64,000 nt of DNA from Vibrio pectenicida (GCA_024347015.1 AP024890.1:372001-436000); one strand, 5' to 3'. Positions 27,396 to 36,049 are shown, counted from the first letter of the stretch. Notes: a model not told the origin generated them from the letters alone. Numbers and translations: made by a program.

Positions 27396-27995
27396 ATGGA
27401 GTTAGCAAATGAGATACAAGCGTGGTTGTACGCTGGACATACCTCTATTTGGGTGCTGTTTGTTGGCATCATCTTACTTTCTTATTTACTTGAAGACTTA
27501 GCCATAGTGACGGCAGCGACTCTTGCAGTGCAAGAATTGATGCCGATGAGTGCCGCCTTGTTTGCGATTTTTGTTGGTATTGCTACTGGAGATTTGGGTT
27601 TATATTTCATCGGTAAAAGTGCTCAACGTGTTCGCTTCTTACGCTATCGGATGTTTCAGTATCGGCGGGTGCGACTGATAAATAGAAAAATGCACCAAAA
27701 TGCATTTGTGACTTTATTTGTTGTTCGGTTTATTCCAGGGCTGCGCACCGTAGGTTTTACCCTAAGTGGCTTTCTCGATATTCCAATCTTGCGCTTTTTA
27801 GCCGCCGTTATTGGTGCGACATCGCTTTGGACCGTTTTAATATTTGGCTCATTTTATCATTTAGGTAATGTGGCTTGGCTCAAAGATAGCCACATTATCT
27901 GGGCGCTGATACCTGTAGGGCTATGCTTAATGTGGATGTTAAACAAAATTATTACAGCGACCTTATTAAGAGGTATGTATGACAACGCTCGCTAG
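27396..27995 (+). CDS. DedA-family membrane protein
   Basis: A 199-residue membrane protein of the DedA/VTT type. It has an amphipathic re-entrant region (EDLAIVTAATLAVQELMPMS) and the family motif FVVRFIPGLRTVGFTLSGF (about residues 108-126), followed by helices to the end. DedA proteins are lipid scramblase/flippase-like proteins needed for envelope function. GAGG lies upstream of the ATG. It starts a seven-gene unit ending with olsF; its last 17 bases overlap the ATP-grasp gene. Confidence 0.85.
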   Translation: MELANEIQAWLYAGHTSIWVLFVGIILLSYLLEDLAIVTAATLAVQELMPMSAALFAIFVGIATGDLGLYFIGKSAQRVRFLRYRMFQYRRVRLINRKMHQNAFVTLFVVRFIPGLRTVGFTLSGFLDIPILRFLAAVIGATSLWTVLIFGSFYHLGNVAWLKDSHIIWALIPVGLCLMWMLNKIITATLLRGMYDNAR

Positions 27996-29109
27996 TATTC
28001 AAATGATTCCACAAGGGAAGGTTAACGGCGGAATGCCAGTGCTTCCTGCCCCTAAGAGGGTTATCTCGCCGTTTGAGTTTTTACCCGCATGGTTTGTCTA
28101 TGCACCAGTTGTGGCACAAAGTGCCGCTTTAAGTGTGTATCACAGAGACTGGGCTCTCCCTTTAATCGCCAATCCAGCAATTAAACTCAGTGGCATGGTC
28201 GGAGAATCGAAACACGATATTTTTGGTGCCGCAGGAGAGATCACTCGCCAATGGATATTACCTTTCATTTCTATAGAGAAAACCGATATTGAACAAGAGC
28301 AATTATTTAGCTTGGCAAAATCAAAAATGAAAGATAAAGCGCTCAACTACCCGCTTGTGGCTAAGCCAGATCTGGGTTGTCGTGGCGTTGGGGTCAAATT
28401 GGTTAAAAACGATCAACAACTGCGAGATTATATTGAAACTTTCCCGAAACAGGGCCGTTTTTTGTTGCAAGAGAGATCTAACTATAGCGCTGAGGCAGGC
28501 ATTTTTTATGTTCGCCAGCCAGGTGAAAAAAGCGGTAAAGTCATCTCTATTACCTTGAAGTATTCTCCTTATGTCGTAGGTGATGGAAAGTCTACACTCA
28601 AACAACTGATAGAAGTTTGTCCAAGGGCAGGAAAGTTACAGCATTTATACCTTCCTCGTCACAAGGAGACTTTGGATATTGTTATTCCGGAAGGGGATGA
28701 ATTTCAGTTGGCATTCGCGGGTAGCCACTCCAGAGGATGTATTTTCCGTAATGGGAATCAGTTTATCACTTCAGAGCTTGAGCAAAAGTTAGATCAGATA
28801 TTGGGAGACTTCAAAGGCTTTAACTATGGCCGTTTAGATGTGAAGTTTAAAGATATCCAACTGTTAATGTGTGGTTCCGATTTCGATATTTTAGAAATCA
28901 ATGGTGCAAGTAGTGAAGCTGCCCATATTTGGGATAGCGACACATCCTTGTCACACATATTTAGTACGTTGCTTCAACAGTATCGTTTGCTGTATCAAAT
29001 CGGTTCGAAACATAAGAAGCAAGGCCATAAGACGCCCTCTTTGGGGGCCTTATGGCAAGCATGGCGTGAGGAAAAATTGTTGACTCAACTTTATCCGATG
29101 ACAGATTAA
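27979..29109 (+). CDS. ATP-grasp-fold protein (D-Ala-D-Ala-ligase-like), function unknown
   Basis: A 376-residue soluble protein with the ATP-grasp core: PLVAKPDLGCRGVGVKLVKN (glycine-rich nucleotide loop, about residues 125-144), FLLQERSN (adenine-binding strand), VGDGKSTLKQLIE, and a metal-binding end FDILEINGASSEAAH (Glu and Asn ligands). ATP-grasp ligases join a carboxylate to an amine or thiol. The substrate is unknown. It overlaps the DedA gene by 17 bases and precedes the DinB gene by 21 bases, so envelope or lipid-linked chemistry is plausible. Confidence 0.7.
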   Translation: MTTLASIQMIPQGKVNGGMPVLPAPKRVISPFEFLPAWFVYAPVVAQSAALSVYHRDWALPLIANPAIKLSGMVGESKHDIFGAAGEITRQWILPFISIEKTDIEQEQLFSLAKSKMKDKALNYPLVAKPDLGCRGVGVKLVKNDQQLRDYIETFPKQGRFLLQERSNYSAEAGIFYVRQPGEKSGKVISITLKYSPYVVGDGKSTLKQLIEVCPRAGKLQHLYLPRHKETLDIVIPEGDEFQLAFAGSHSRGCIFRNGNQFITSELEQKLDQILGDFKGFNYGRLDVKFKDIQLLMCGSDFDILEINGASSEAAHIWDSDTSLSHIFSTLLQQYRLLYQIGSKHKKQGHKTPSLGALWQAWREEKLLTQLYPMTD

Positions 29110-29130
29110 TCGCATTGTTTAGGGCAAATT

Positions 29131-29679
29131 ATGAAAAATAAACCGACTGCTGTAGCCGAACTGAGTCAATCTCTGTCTTCACAAACGATTATTGGATGTC
29201 TTGAGACTCTTAATCAGGGATTAGAGTTTTTGGATAGACTATCTCCTGAAGACTATACTTCTGTTGCAGCCCCTCATATGAATAGCTCTATAGGAGAGCA
29301 TTATCGCCATTGGCTTGACTTATTTCATGCCATTCGACTCGATTGTGACAAGATTGATTACAATGTCAGGCGAAGAGGACATTGCGTAGAAAGAGAGATA
29401 AGCACAGCTAAGGATGAGATAAAACAGTTGATCGAATGGCTATTTGTGTTACCAGCAAACCGTCTCGATCAAACCGTGACAGTTGAGACGGAAGTACTCT
29501 TGTCTCAAACTGGTGCAGAAGAAGTTCAATCTTCCCTAGCTCGTGAGTTGACCTTTGCTGCGCTCCATGCGACTCATCATTTTGCAATGATCAAAGTCAC
29601 AGCTTCCCTGCGAGGCATTGCATCCGATACTGGATTTGGCCTTGCACCAGCAACTGCCACATATCAGAGGGCACAATAA
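29131..29679 (+). CDS. DinB-fold protein
   Basis: A 182-residue four-helix-bundle protein. Metal-site His: SIGEHYRHWLDLF (about residues 53-65, first helix) and ALHATHHFAMIKV near the C-terminus (H-x2-HH), the three-histidine site of DinB enzymes that may use thiol cofactors. It is third in the operon, 21 bases after the ATP-grasp gene and 3 bases before the NRDE gene. Reaction unknown. Confidence 0.75.
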   Translation: MKNKPTAVAELSQSLSSQTIIGCLETLNQGLEFLDRLSPEDYTSVAAPHMNSSIGEHYRHWLDLFHAIRLDCDKIDYNVRRRGHCVEREISTAKDEIKQLIEWLFVLPANRLDQTVTVETEVLLSQTGAEEVQSSLARELTFAALHATHHFAMIKVTASLRGIASDTGFGLAPATATYQRAQ

Positions 29680-29682
29680 TTT

Positions 29683-30417
29683 ATGTGCACACTATCTTGG
29701 TCATATTATGATAATAGTTATTATGAAGTTTATTTTAACCGTGATGAGCAGCGTACTCGCCTAGCCGCAATTGAGCCTCAAGGGTTTGTTATTGATGATG
29801 TAAATTGTGTCATGCCGATTGACTCTGCTGGTGGCGGGAGTTGGATATCCACCAATCAACATGCTGTGACCATATGCCTGCTCAATTATTATCAAGGGCG
29901 TGTTCCACAAGGTACGCTTACCAGTCGAGGTGTCGTGGTAAAAAAATTGGCGAGTAGTGATTCTACTCGAGCGGTTAGAGCAGGTTTATTGGCGATGGAT
30001 TTAACGTCTTTTGCTCCTTTTACTCTCGTTTCTTTCGATCTTGATGGTTCTAAGCAAGTAAATGCATGGACATGGGATGGTCAGAAGCTGGAACACTCTA
30101 TTATTAGTGCACCCGTTGTATCATCGGCTAAGCATTATCAACAAGCGCGTAGATACAGAATTGATTTGTATGAAAAATTACGTTTGACCACAAAAGTAAA
30201 AAAACTGGGTACTCGTTTTCACATGAGTTTTGATAACGATCATCCGCACCTTTCGCCTTTAATGGCAAGAGATGATGCCAGAACGGTAAGTTTTACCTCA
30301 GTGTCTGCCTGCGCAGATCACCAGAAAATGTATTATCAATCCATTGACAACAATAGTGGTGTTGATTTTGAAATCGAAAAAACATGTTTAATGACCGAGC
30401 AAGGAGTTTTTAAATGA
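29683..30417 (+). CDS. NRDE/TANGO2-like protein
   Basis: A 244-residue protein starting MCTLSWSYYDNSYYEVYFNRDEQRTR. This is the NRDE family signature: an N-terminal Cys2 that can act as an Ntn-hydrolase nucleophile once the Met is removed, and an FNRDE motif at about residues 19-23. SAGGGSWI (about residues 47-54) is also typical. Eukaryotic TANGO2 is linked to membrane lipid or haem handling; bacterial members are poorly known. The end overlaps the YHS-domain gene by 4 bases (ATGA). Confidence 0.8.
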   Translation: MCTLSWSYYDNSYYEVYFNRDEQRTRLAAIEPQGFVIDDVNCVMPIDSAGGGSWISTNQHAVTICLLNYYQGRVPQGTLTSRGVVVKKLASSDSTRAVRAGLLAMDLTSFAPFTLVSFDLDGSKQVNAWTWDGQKLEHSIISAPVVSSAKHYQQARRYRIDLYEKLRLTTKVKKLGTRFHMSFDNDHPHLSPLMARDDARTVSFTSVSACADHQKMYYQSIDNNSGVDFEIEKTCLMTEQGVFK

Positions 30418-30851
30418 AGAAGCTATTGGCCCTTTTTATATTATGTGTGAGTTGGCCTTCTTGGTCTGCAGATAAAATCTCTACCGGATATTTTAGTAAT
30501 AAGGCGGTAAGTGGTTACGATACGGTGGCGTATTTTACCGAAGGAAAACCTGTAAAAGGGGATGATAAATGGCAATTTGAGTATCAAGGGGCAGATTGGT
30601 ATTTTTCCTCTCAGGAGAACTTAGACAAGTTTAAAGCCAGCCCAGAAGCTTATGCTCCTCAGTATGGTGGCTACTGTGCATGGGCGGTCTCTGCCAAGAA
30701 TGATTTTGCTTCTTCAGACCCTGAAAAATGGGCGATTGTTGATGGAAAATTGTATCTCAATTACAACTCAGACGTAAAAAATATGTGGGATAAGGACCGT
30801 GCAGGTCATATCAAACAAGCTAATGTGAATTGGCCAAACCTTATTAAATAA
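30414..30851 (+). CDS. Exported YHS-domain protein
   Basis: A 145-residue protein with a signal peptide (MKKLLALFILCVSWPSWSA, about residues 1-19) and a YHS domain: AVSGYDTVAYFTEGKPVKG, then WYFSSQENLDKFKASPEAYAPQYGGYCAWA. YHS domains are thought to bind metals or act in redox/copper-related proteins. It is coupled to the NRDE gene by ATGA overlap and precedes the DoxX-like gene by about 10 bases. Confidence 0.8.
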   Translation: MKKLLALFILCVSWPSWSADKISTGYFSNKAVSGYDTVAYFTEGKPVKGDDKWQFEYQGADWYFSSQENLDKFKASPEAYAPQYGGYCAWAVSAKNDFASSDPEKWAIVDGKLYLNYNSDVKNMWDKDRAGHIKQANVNWPNLIK

Positions 30852-30863
30852 AGGACTTTAATG

Positions 30864-31316
30864 ATGAAAATCTCTCCGGTAAAACATATTCCTGCTGCTT
30901 TTATCGCTTTTGTGTTTGTTCAATCACTTTTCTTTAAGTTCTCTGGTTCTTATGAAACAGATCATATTTTTGGCACCTTAGGAGAATGGTCTGGCCTTGA
31001 ATGGTTTGGGGTATATGGAGGCTATTTGGTCGGTATTTCTGAGTTGATAGCCTCAGTGCTGCTATTTACCCGCTTTCATGGCGTAGGCGCAGCAATGAGT
31101 GCTGGAATTATGTCTGGAGCAATTTTCTTCCATCTCTTCACCCCACTAGGTGTGGTGATGCCTGAATTTAATGCTATGGGCGAGATTGTCGGAGACGATG
31201 GTGGTTTACTGTTTGGTATGGCCTGTATTGTATGGTCGTGCGGTGTTTTCTTATTTATCCGAGACGTTAAGACTGAAGGTTCGTTTACGCGTAATTTGTT
31301 AGTCAAAGGAGAGTAA
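30864..31316 (+). CDS. DoxX-like membrane protein
   Basis: A 150-residue protein with four hydrophobic segments (about residues 9-24, 49-70, 75-95 and 115-133). Phe/Lys-Phe-Ser-Gly near the first helix (FVQSLFFKFSG) and GISELIASVLLFTRFH resemble DoxX/DUF417-type small membrane proteins. The ATG at 30861 just before it gives a Met-Met start; either can be used. It sits directly before olsF (1 base after its stop). Function unknown. Confidence 0.6.
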   Translation: MKISPVKHIPAAFIAFVFVQSLFFKFSGSYETDHIFGTLGEWSGLEWFGVYGGYLVGISELIASVLLFTRFHGVGAAMSAGIMSGAIFFHLFTPLGVVMPEFNAMGEIVGDDGGLLFGMACIVWSCGVFLFIRDVKTEGSFTRNLLVKGE

Positions 31317-31317
31317 T

Positions 31318-33093
31318 ATGCAGAAAAGTCCTTTCCGGTTACCCCGTAAAACGCCTTTTGGTATTGGCGAAAGTATGGTGGAGTGGGCGACAGGTCTGTC
31401 GACTCTAGATGCTTTATACTCGCAAGATGAGCTGCCTGAAGATAGCTTCGATTTTATGCATGAAGCTCTTAAGCGTATCGGTACACAGTATCGAGTTGAT
31501 TATGGCAGCCTTGATAGTATACCCATGGAAGGGTCATTACTCATTGTTGCCAATCATCCATTTGGAGGAATCGAAGGGGTTATTCTTGCATCACTAATTT
31601 CAAAGGTGCGTAAAGACGTTAAAGTGCTTGCTAATGAACTTTTAAAGCGTATTCCTGAATTGGACGACCTTTTTATTGGCGTTGATGTGTTTGGCGGTAA
31701 ACAAGCTAGGCTAACAAACAGTAAAGCAATTAAATCAGCCCATAAGCATTTGAAACAAGGGGGAGTACTGATCCTTTTCCCAGCAGGTGAGGTATCTGCT
31801 TGGCAGCCCCATGATAACAAAATAACCGATAAAGTTTGGAGTAAATCTGTTGCTAAGTTTGTAAAGCACGCGGAGGCGACTACGGTCCCGATCTTTATTA
31901 ATGGCAGAAACAGCAAACTCTTCTATCAAGCAGGAAGAATTCATCCTCTACTTAGAACTGCCTTATTGGGACGGGAGCTTTTAAACAAAGCAGGGCAAAC
32001 CATTTCAGTGTCAGTGGGTAATGCTATCCCATTCTCAGAATTCAAAGGTTTTGAGAAAGAGAGTGATATTACCCAATATTTGCGCCTCAATACTTATTTA
32101 ATGGGTAGTATGGGTGGTCAGTCACCAGTGAATGAACCTATGGTCGATACTGGCTTAGCAGCTATTATTGACCCCGTAGAAACATATTATTTGCAGAATG
32201 AATTGACTCAGATCGAACATTATAAACTTATAGAGCAGGGGGAGTTTGAAGTGTACTGTGCTCCTACAGCTGCTATTCCGTACATGATGAATGAAATAGG
32301 ACGAGTGAGAGAGCAAAGCTTTCGTGAAGTGGGTGAAGGTAGCGGCTTAGCTTGTGATATCGATAAATACGATCCTCATTATTATCAATTATTTGTTTGG
32401 CACAAAAAAAAACAAGATCTGGTAGGGGCTTATCGACTCGGTTTAGTTGATGAATTAATAGCGAGTGGTGGGCTAGAGCAGCTTTATTCAACCAGCCTAT
32501 TTCATTATGATCTCGATTTTTTGCAAACATTGGGTCAATCGATTGAAGTTGGTCGCTCTGTTGTGGCGAAGCAATATCAGCGCAATATACATTCTCTGCT
32601 GTTATTGTGGAAAGGCATTGCTAAATTCATTCAGCGTCATCCTCAATATACGCATCTATTTGGCCCTGTGAGTATTAGTAATGATTATAGCCCAGTGGCA
32701 AGACAGCTTATTGCCTCTGTCATGTCAATTCATTACTACGATGAAGAGAAAGCCAAATTAGTGTCTCCGACCACACCACTTAAAGAAAGTGGCAACGAAT
32801 TCTGGCGGCCAGATATGTTGAGTTCTCTCGCTGATTTACCTTTGCTCTCGAAAGTGCTGGACCGGTTAGATCAAGGAATGGGAGTGCCAGTACTATTAAG
32901 GCAATACTTAGGTTTACACGGTAAGTTAGTATGTTTTAACGTCGATCCTGCATTTAACTTTGCATTAGATGGGCTAATCGTTGTGGATTTAACGGCAGTG
33001 CCTGTTAATACCCTTGGAAAATACATGGGACGCGAAGAGGCAAAAGTATATCTTGCTCAACATCAAGAAAATAAAAAGTCTGATATTGAGTGA
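31318..33093 (+). CDS. olsF: Bifunctional ornithine lipid synthase OlsF-type (PlsC-like + hemolysin/GNAT-like acyltransferases)
   Basis: A 591-residue two-domain enzyme. The N-terminal half is a PlsC-type O-acyltransferase: NHPFGGIEG (about residues 79-87, H-x4 catalytic pattern modified as NHPFGG) and LFPAGEVSAW (glycerol-phosphate-type site). From about residue 275 the C-terminal half reads as an OlsB/hemolysin-like GNAT N-acyltransferase (MNEIGRVREQSFREVGEGSG; YQLFVWHKKKQDLVGAYRLG). The order matches OlsF of Vibrio and Serratia, which makes ornithine (and glutamine) lipids in one protein. It closes the operon and is followed by a strong terminator. Confidence 0.75.
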   Translation: MQKSPFRLPRKTPFGIGESMVEWATGLSTLDALYSQDELPEDSFDFMHEALKRIGTQYRVDYGSLDSIPMEGSLLIVANHPFGGIEGVILASLISKVRKDVKVLANELLKRIPELDDLFIGVDVFGGKQARLTNSKAIKSAHKHLKQGGVLILFPAGEVSAWQPHDNKITDKVWSKSVAKFVKHAEATTVPIFINGRNSKLFYQAGRIHPLLRTALLGRELLNKAGQTISVSVGNAIPFSEFKGFEKESDITQYLRLNTYLMGSMGGQSPVNEPMVDTGLAAIIDPVETYYLQNELTQIEHYKLIEQGEFEVYCAPTAAIPYMMNEIGRVREQSFREVGEGSGLACDIDKYDPHYYQLFVWHKKKQDLVGAYRLGLVDELIASGGLEQLYSTSLFHYDLDFLQTLGQSIEVGRSVVAKQYQRNIHSLLLLWKGIAKFIQRHPQYTHLFGPVSISNDYSPVARQLIASVMSIHYYDEEKAKLVSPTTPLKESGNEFWRPDMLSSLADLPLLSKVLDRLDQGMGVPVLLRQYLGLHGKLVCFNVDPAFNFALDGLIVVDLTAVPVNTLGKYMGREEAKVYLAQHQENKKSDIE

Positions 33094-33100
33094 AACGTTT

Positions 33101-33124
33101 TTCCCTATCGTTAACGATAGGGAA
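33101..33124. terminator. Bidirectional terminator olsF / Cof-type phosphatase
   Basis: A perfect palindrome TTCCCTATCG-TTAA-CGATAGGGAA (24 bases) between convergent genes, with TTTT before it on one side. Confidence 0.8.
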
Positions 33125-33127
33125 GTG

Positions 33128-33922
33128 TTATAGAAGTTGTTTAAGTACTTTGAGAACACCATCTTCGCAATTACTGGGCGCAGTGAATTTTGCTATCTGC
33201 TTGATTTTATTGTGAGCGTTGTCCATTGCGTAAGAATAGTAACTTTCTTCAAGCATTTCTAAATCATTCAAATAATCACCAAAGCTCATAGTTTGTTGAT
33301 GGTTAAACCCGAGTGTTTGCTGAAGATATTTGATGGCGGCTCCTTTGGAAGCATCTATATTCATCACATCCAGCCATATCTTAGCGCTAACTACCACCTG
33401 ATGAGAGTGACCAAACTGGATGTTCATTTTTGGAAAAACGTGTTCCTGCGTTCCGTTGAAATGACATATCGCGACTTTAATAAACTCATCTTCGACACTA
33501 AGTAGGTCATCGACAGCTTGGCAGCGGTGATAATAATGAGAAATTTCCTCAAGTGCTTGTGGATCTTGAGTTTCAATATAGGCTGAGCGCTTGCCACATA
33601 ACACAATGTGCGCGTCTGCGATCTCTCTTGCTTGGGATATAATGGCCTCAATGGACTTGGAAGGAATAGTGCAGCAGTATAGCTCTTTATCTTGATGCAT
33701 CACCAGAGTGCCATTTTCTGCGATAAATATCATGCGATCTTTAATCGGCTCAAACGTATCTCTTAAGCTGTAGTATTGACGGCCAGAAGCAGCAGCAAAC
33801 CGAATATTTTTCTGCTCAAGTTGTTCAAAAACAGTAAAAAACTCTGGGTTAAGCTGACCGTTTTCGTTTAACAGAGTGCCATCCATATCGGAAGCAACGA
33901 ATTTAATATCCATAAGCGACAT
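33128..33922 (-). CDS. Cof-type HAD-IIB phosphatase
   Basis: A 264-residue HAD enzyme: motif I DMDGTLLNENG (nucleophile Asp), motif II AAASGRQY, and motif IV FGDYLNDLEMLE near the end, with the IIB cap in the middle. Substrates in the family are sugar phosphates, pyridoxal phosphate and other small phosphates; this one is not assigned. ATG at 33922 or 33913 (MDIKF) are both possible starts. It is convergent with olsF. Confidence 0.85.
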   Translation of the reverse strand: MSLMDIKFVASDMDGTLLNENGQLNPEFFTVFEQLEQKNIRFAAASGRQYYSLRDTFEPIKDRMIFIAENGTLVMHQDKELYCCTIPSKSIEAIISQAREIADAHIVLCGKRSAYIETQDPQALEEISHYYHRCQAVDDLLSVEDEFIKVAICHFNGTQEHVFPKMNIQFGHSHQVVVSAKIWLDVMNIDASKGAAIKYLQQTLGFNHQQTMSFGDYLNDLEMLEESYYSYAMDNAHNKIKQIAKFTAPSNCEDGVLKVLKQLL

Positions 33923-34076
33923 ACAAGGTTTACCTAAAGTTTACTAATTGCCAACCCTGAGAGGGAGTCGGCTACATATAGAAAGTAAATTACAGTAACT
34001 AGAGATAATCGCAAGTTTGTTAATAAAATCGAGAAGCTCTTAGGTTGATATTTTTGTAGTTAGTTCACAGCCACTC

Positions 34077-34463
34077 TAAACCTTTATAAGGCTTGGTTCG
34101 TAAACTCTCCAATCGTGTCGCTAAACTACCACAGTGGATCTCCAACTTATGACCATCGGGGTCGAGCAGGTAGACTGACAGTCCTTCGCTGTAATTGGTT
34201 TTCCACTGCTTGATATTGTGTTGTTCAAGCTTTTGGTAAAGTGTCGAAAAATCCTTCTCTTCGACACTGAATGCGATATGGCTTTAATCTTGGCTCGGGC
34301 AGGGGATATCACAAGACAGGCATAGCCATAAGTCACCAGCAAAAAGGTACGCGCCCTTTGTCCACTTTACCTTACCTTTGAAACCAAGGACTTGAATATA
34401 AAATGCGAGGGATATTTCTAAATTATTTACTGCAAGAGTGATGTGATTAAGGCCTGAAACCAT
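34077..34463 (-). pseudogene. fosA: fosA-like fosfomycin resistance gene, interrupted by an in-frame stop
   Basis: Reading the - strand from ATG 34463 gives a VOC-fold FosA-type protein of 128 codons. The N-terminus MVSGLNHITLAVNN carries the first metal His; DLWLCLS follows. At codon 60 there is TAA where FosA has the Tyr of the 'DYTHYAF' motif (here 'D*SHIAFSV'). Past it the frame remains clean: HIAFSV with the second metal His, WKTNYSEGLSVYLLDPDGHK and LEIHCGS with the metal Glu. The frame is otherwise intact, so the single TAC/TAT-to-TAA change is recent or a sequencing error. FosA enzymes add glutathione to fosfomycin. The usual length is about 135. Confidence 0.8.
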
Positions 34464-34465
34464 GC

Positions 34466-34582
34466 TTATCCCCTGGTAATCAATTTCGACTTAGCTTTTT
34501 GAATGAGTGGGTAGCCAGTTAGCATAGATACCTGAACCGCTGTGTCATACTGGTTGGCATACTTGGTGTACATTTCAGACAT
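34466..34582 (-). pseudogene. Deletion remnant of a SAM-dependent methyltransferase
   Basis: A 38-codon frame, MSEMYTKYANQYDTAVQ then VSMLTGYPLIQKAKSKL. The first 17 residues match the conserved start of class I methyltransferases that begin M-x-Y-x-KYA-x-QYD. The end resembles the C-terminus of such proteins (YPLFxIxKA). The SAM-binding core is missing, which fits an internal in-frame deletion. The TAA ends 2 bases before the fosA-like ATG, so the two formed a small operon. Confidence 0.55.
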
Positions 34583-34705
34583 GAACAAACGCCTAATCCA
34601 TCAAGAAGGGATTGATAATAAATGAAAAATAGGAGTTTCACTAGAGGCGCAGTATAAAAGATAGCTACTGCGCTTAATCGATAGTGTAGTTAGGTATTAA
34701 AGGAA

Positions 34706-34984
34706 TTAGCCTTTTTCAACAATACCTTCACCAGTTCGTCCAATCACAGCAGAGCCAATACCCATAATGGCATTGACGCCTTGTACTGTCGCCGCTTGCA
34801 TAGTTATTTGCCCTTGTTGCTGAGCTGTTGTTGCATTGTGTGCAGCATTAGATAAAGCGTGTGAGGTAGACATTAGCAAGTTGCCCATCGCCATTGCAGG
34901 GGCTTCTCCCACGACTTTAGTGTTAACTTGAGTAACAGAATCGGTGATCTGTGGGTTTACGATTGTTGCTGCGGTATCTGACAT
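34706..34984 (-). CDS. RebB-family R-body protein (left cluster, copy 4)
   Basis: A 92-residue RebB: SDTAATIVNPQITDSVTQVN, then APAMAMGNLLMSTSHALSNA and a C-terminal IGRTGEGIVEKG. R-bodies are proteinaceous ribbons that coil in the cytoplasm and extend on a trigger; RebB is a structural subunit. The call is from pattern similarity to the other copies here. It is last of the leftward run, followed by a possible end of transcription. This copy keeps the SNAAHNATTAQQQGQ middle. Confidence 0.85.
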   Translation of the reverse strand: MSDTAATIVNPQITDSVTQVNTKVVGEAPAMAMGNLLMSTSHALSNAAHNATTAQQQGQITMQAATVQGVNAIMGIGSAVIGRTGEGIVEKG

Positions 34985-35022
34985 CGGTTAGTTCCTCTTA
35001 AAATATTTAATGACAGTTAGAA

Positions 35023-35056
35023 ATTGGGCCGATTTAGATAGAAGGTCAGGCCCAAT
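35023..35056 (-). terminator. Intercistronic hairpin between two rebB copies
   Basis: ATTGGGCC and GGCCCAAT form an 8-pair stem around an 18-base loop, between the copies at 35075 and 34706. It has no long T-run, so it may attenuate or stabilise the upstream message. Confidence 0.45.
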
Positions 35057-35074
35057 GGTATTGCTTGGTAATAA

Positions 35075-35353
35075 TTAACCTTTCTCGATAATTTCTTCAC
35101 TTGTACGACCAATCACAGCCGACCCTACACTCATAAGGGAGTTGATTCCCTGAACAGTAGCTGCTTGCATAGTGATTTGACCTTGTTGCTGGGCTGTAGT
35201 CGCATTATGAGCAGCATTAGACAGTGAATGTGACGTTGACATAAGCAAGTTACCCATTGCCATGGCAGGTGTTTCACCAACGACTTTGGTGTTCACTTGT
35301 GTCACTGAATCTGTGATTTGCGCGTTTACTGTTGTTGCTGCTGTATCTGACAT
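35075..35353 (-). CDS. RebB-family R-body protein (left cluster, copy 3)
   Basis: A 92-residue copy with near-identical residues to the copy at 34706 and to the + strand copies (DSVTQVNTKVVGETPAMAMG; IGRTSEEIIEKG). An AAAAAAAGGATCC-type leader precedes its ATG. It is in the leftward run behind an AraC-type regulator. Confidence 0.85.
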   Translation of the reverse strand: MSDTAATTVNAQITDSVTQVNTKVVGETPAMAMGNLLMSTSHSLSNAAHNATTAQQQGQITMQAATVQGINSLMSVGSAVIGRTSEEIIEKG

Positions 35354-35485
35354 GGATGGATCCTTTTTTTAAGTTTCGGGTTGTTGCGTTTTAAATATTA
35401 GATTTAAAAGCTTGGACATCTACAAACTGGTTTGTTGCTTTAGCATCTGATATTGCTATGTCCTACTAACGTATAAACGTTAGAC

Positions 35486-35758
35486 TTAGTTGATGTTCTC
35501 TTTTGCTTTAGTGCCAAGCTCCGAGAAGTTGTTAATTGCTTGCGTGACTACTTCGCCCGCTTTATCAATACCATCCAAATATTTTGGATCGCCTGTTTCG
35601 ATAAATTGCCCAAGGGCTACTCCTATCGCTGTTGTGCCAATGGATGATAGGTTTCTGAGGTTGTCTGTTGCATCAGATAAAGCCATTGCCGATGACTGTG
35701 CGATTGACTGTGTTGCCGTATTCTTTGCGCTTTCAATGGGCTTTGGTGGTTCATTCAT
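35486..35758 (-). CDS. Divergent RebB-like protein (left cluster, copy 2)
   Basis: A 90-residue protein that follows the helical layout but not the sequence of RebB: AMALSDATDNLRNLSSIGTTAIGVALGQFIETGD. It starts with a Pro-rich MNEPPKPIESAKN. It resembles the divergent protein at 45715 (shared ALSDATDNLRNL/IQDAVDNIRNV pattern), suggesting an accessory RebB-like class that accompanies the standard subunits. A role as a ribbon end or assembly component is inferred. Confidence 0.6.
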   Translation of the reverse strand: MNEPPKPIESAKNTATQSIAQSSAMALSDATDNLRNLSSIGTTAIGVALGQFIETGDPKYLDGIDKAGEVVTQAINNFSELGTKAKENIN

Positions 35759-35785
35759 CGTTACTTGCCTCTAAAATAGGGAGAG

Positions 35786-36049
35786 TTATTTTTCCAAAAT
35801 AGCTTCAGCGGCTTTTGAAATAGACGCTGTACCAATTGCATTAATCGCGTTGATACCTTGTGTAGTCGCTGCTTGCATTAACATTTGACCCTGCTGCTGG
35901 GCTGCAGTGGCATTATGGTTACTGTTACTTACCGCTGTGTTGGTCGCCATAATGAAGTTGCTCATCGCCATTGCAGGAGTCTCTGCAACAGTTTTTGTAT
36001 TGGTTTGAGTAACAGAGTCGGTTATCTGTTCACATACTGAATCTGGCAT
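35786..36049 (-). CDS. RebB-family R-body protein (left cluster, copy 1)
   Basis: An 87-residue RebB: CEQITDSVTQTNTKTVAETPAMAMSN, then SNSNHNATAAQQQGQMLMQAAT and AAEAILEK. It is the first Reb gene behind the GNAT and AraC-type genes. It is somewhat more divergent than the tandem copies. Confidence 0.8.
   Translation of the reverse strand: MPDSVCEQITDSVTQTNTKTVAETPAMAMSNFIMATNTAVSNSNHNATAAQQQGQMLMQAATTQGINAINAIGTASISKAAEAILEK

Noticed and set aside
34121..34342. 73-residue frame over the fosA-like pseudogene
   Set aside because: It is in a different frame from the FosA-like translation, which alone carries family motifs.
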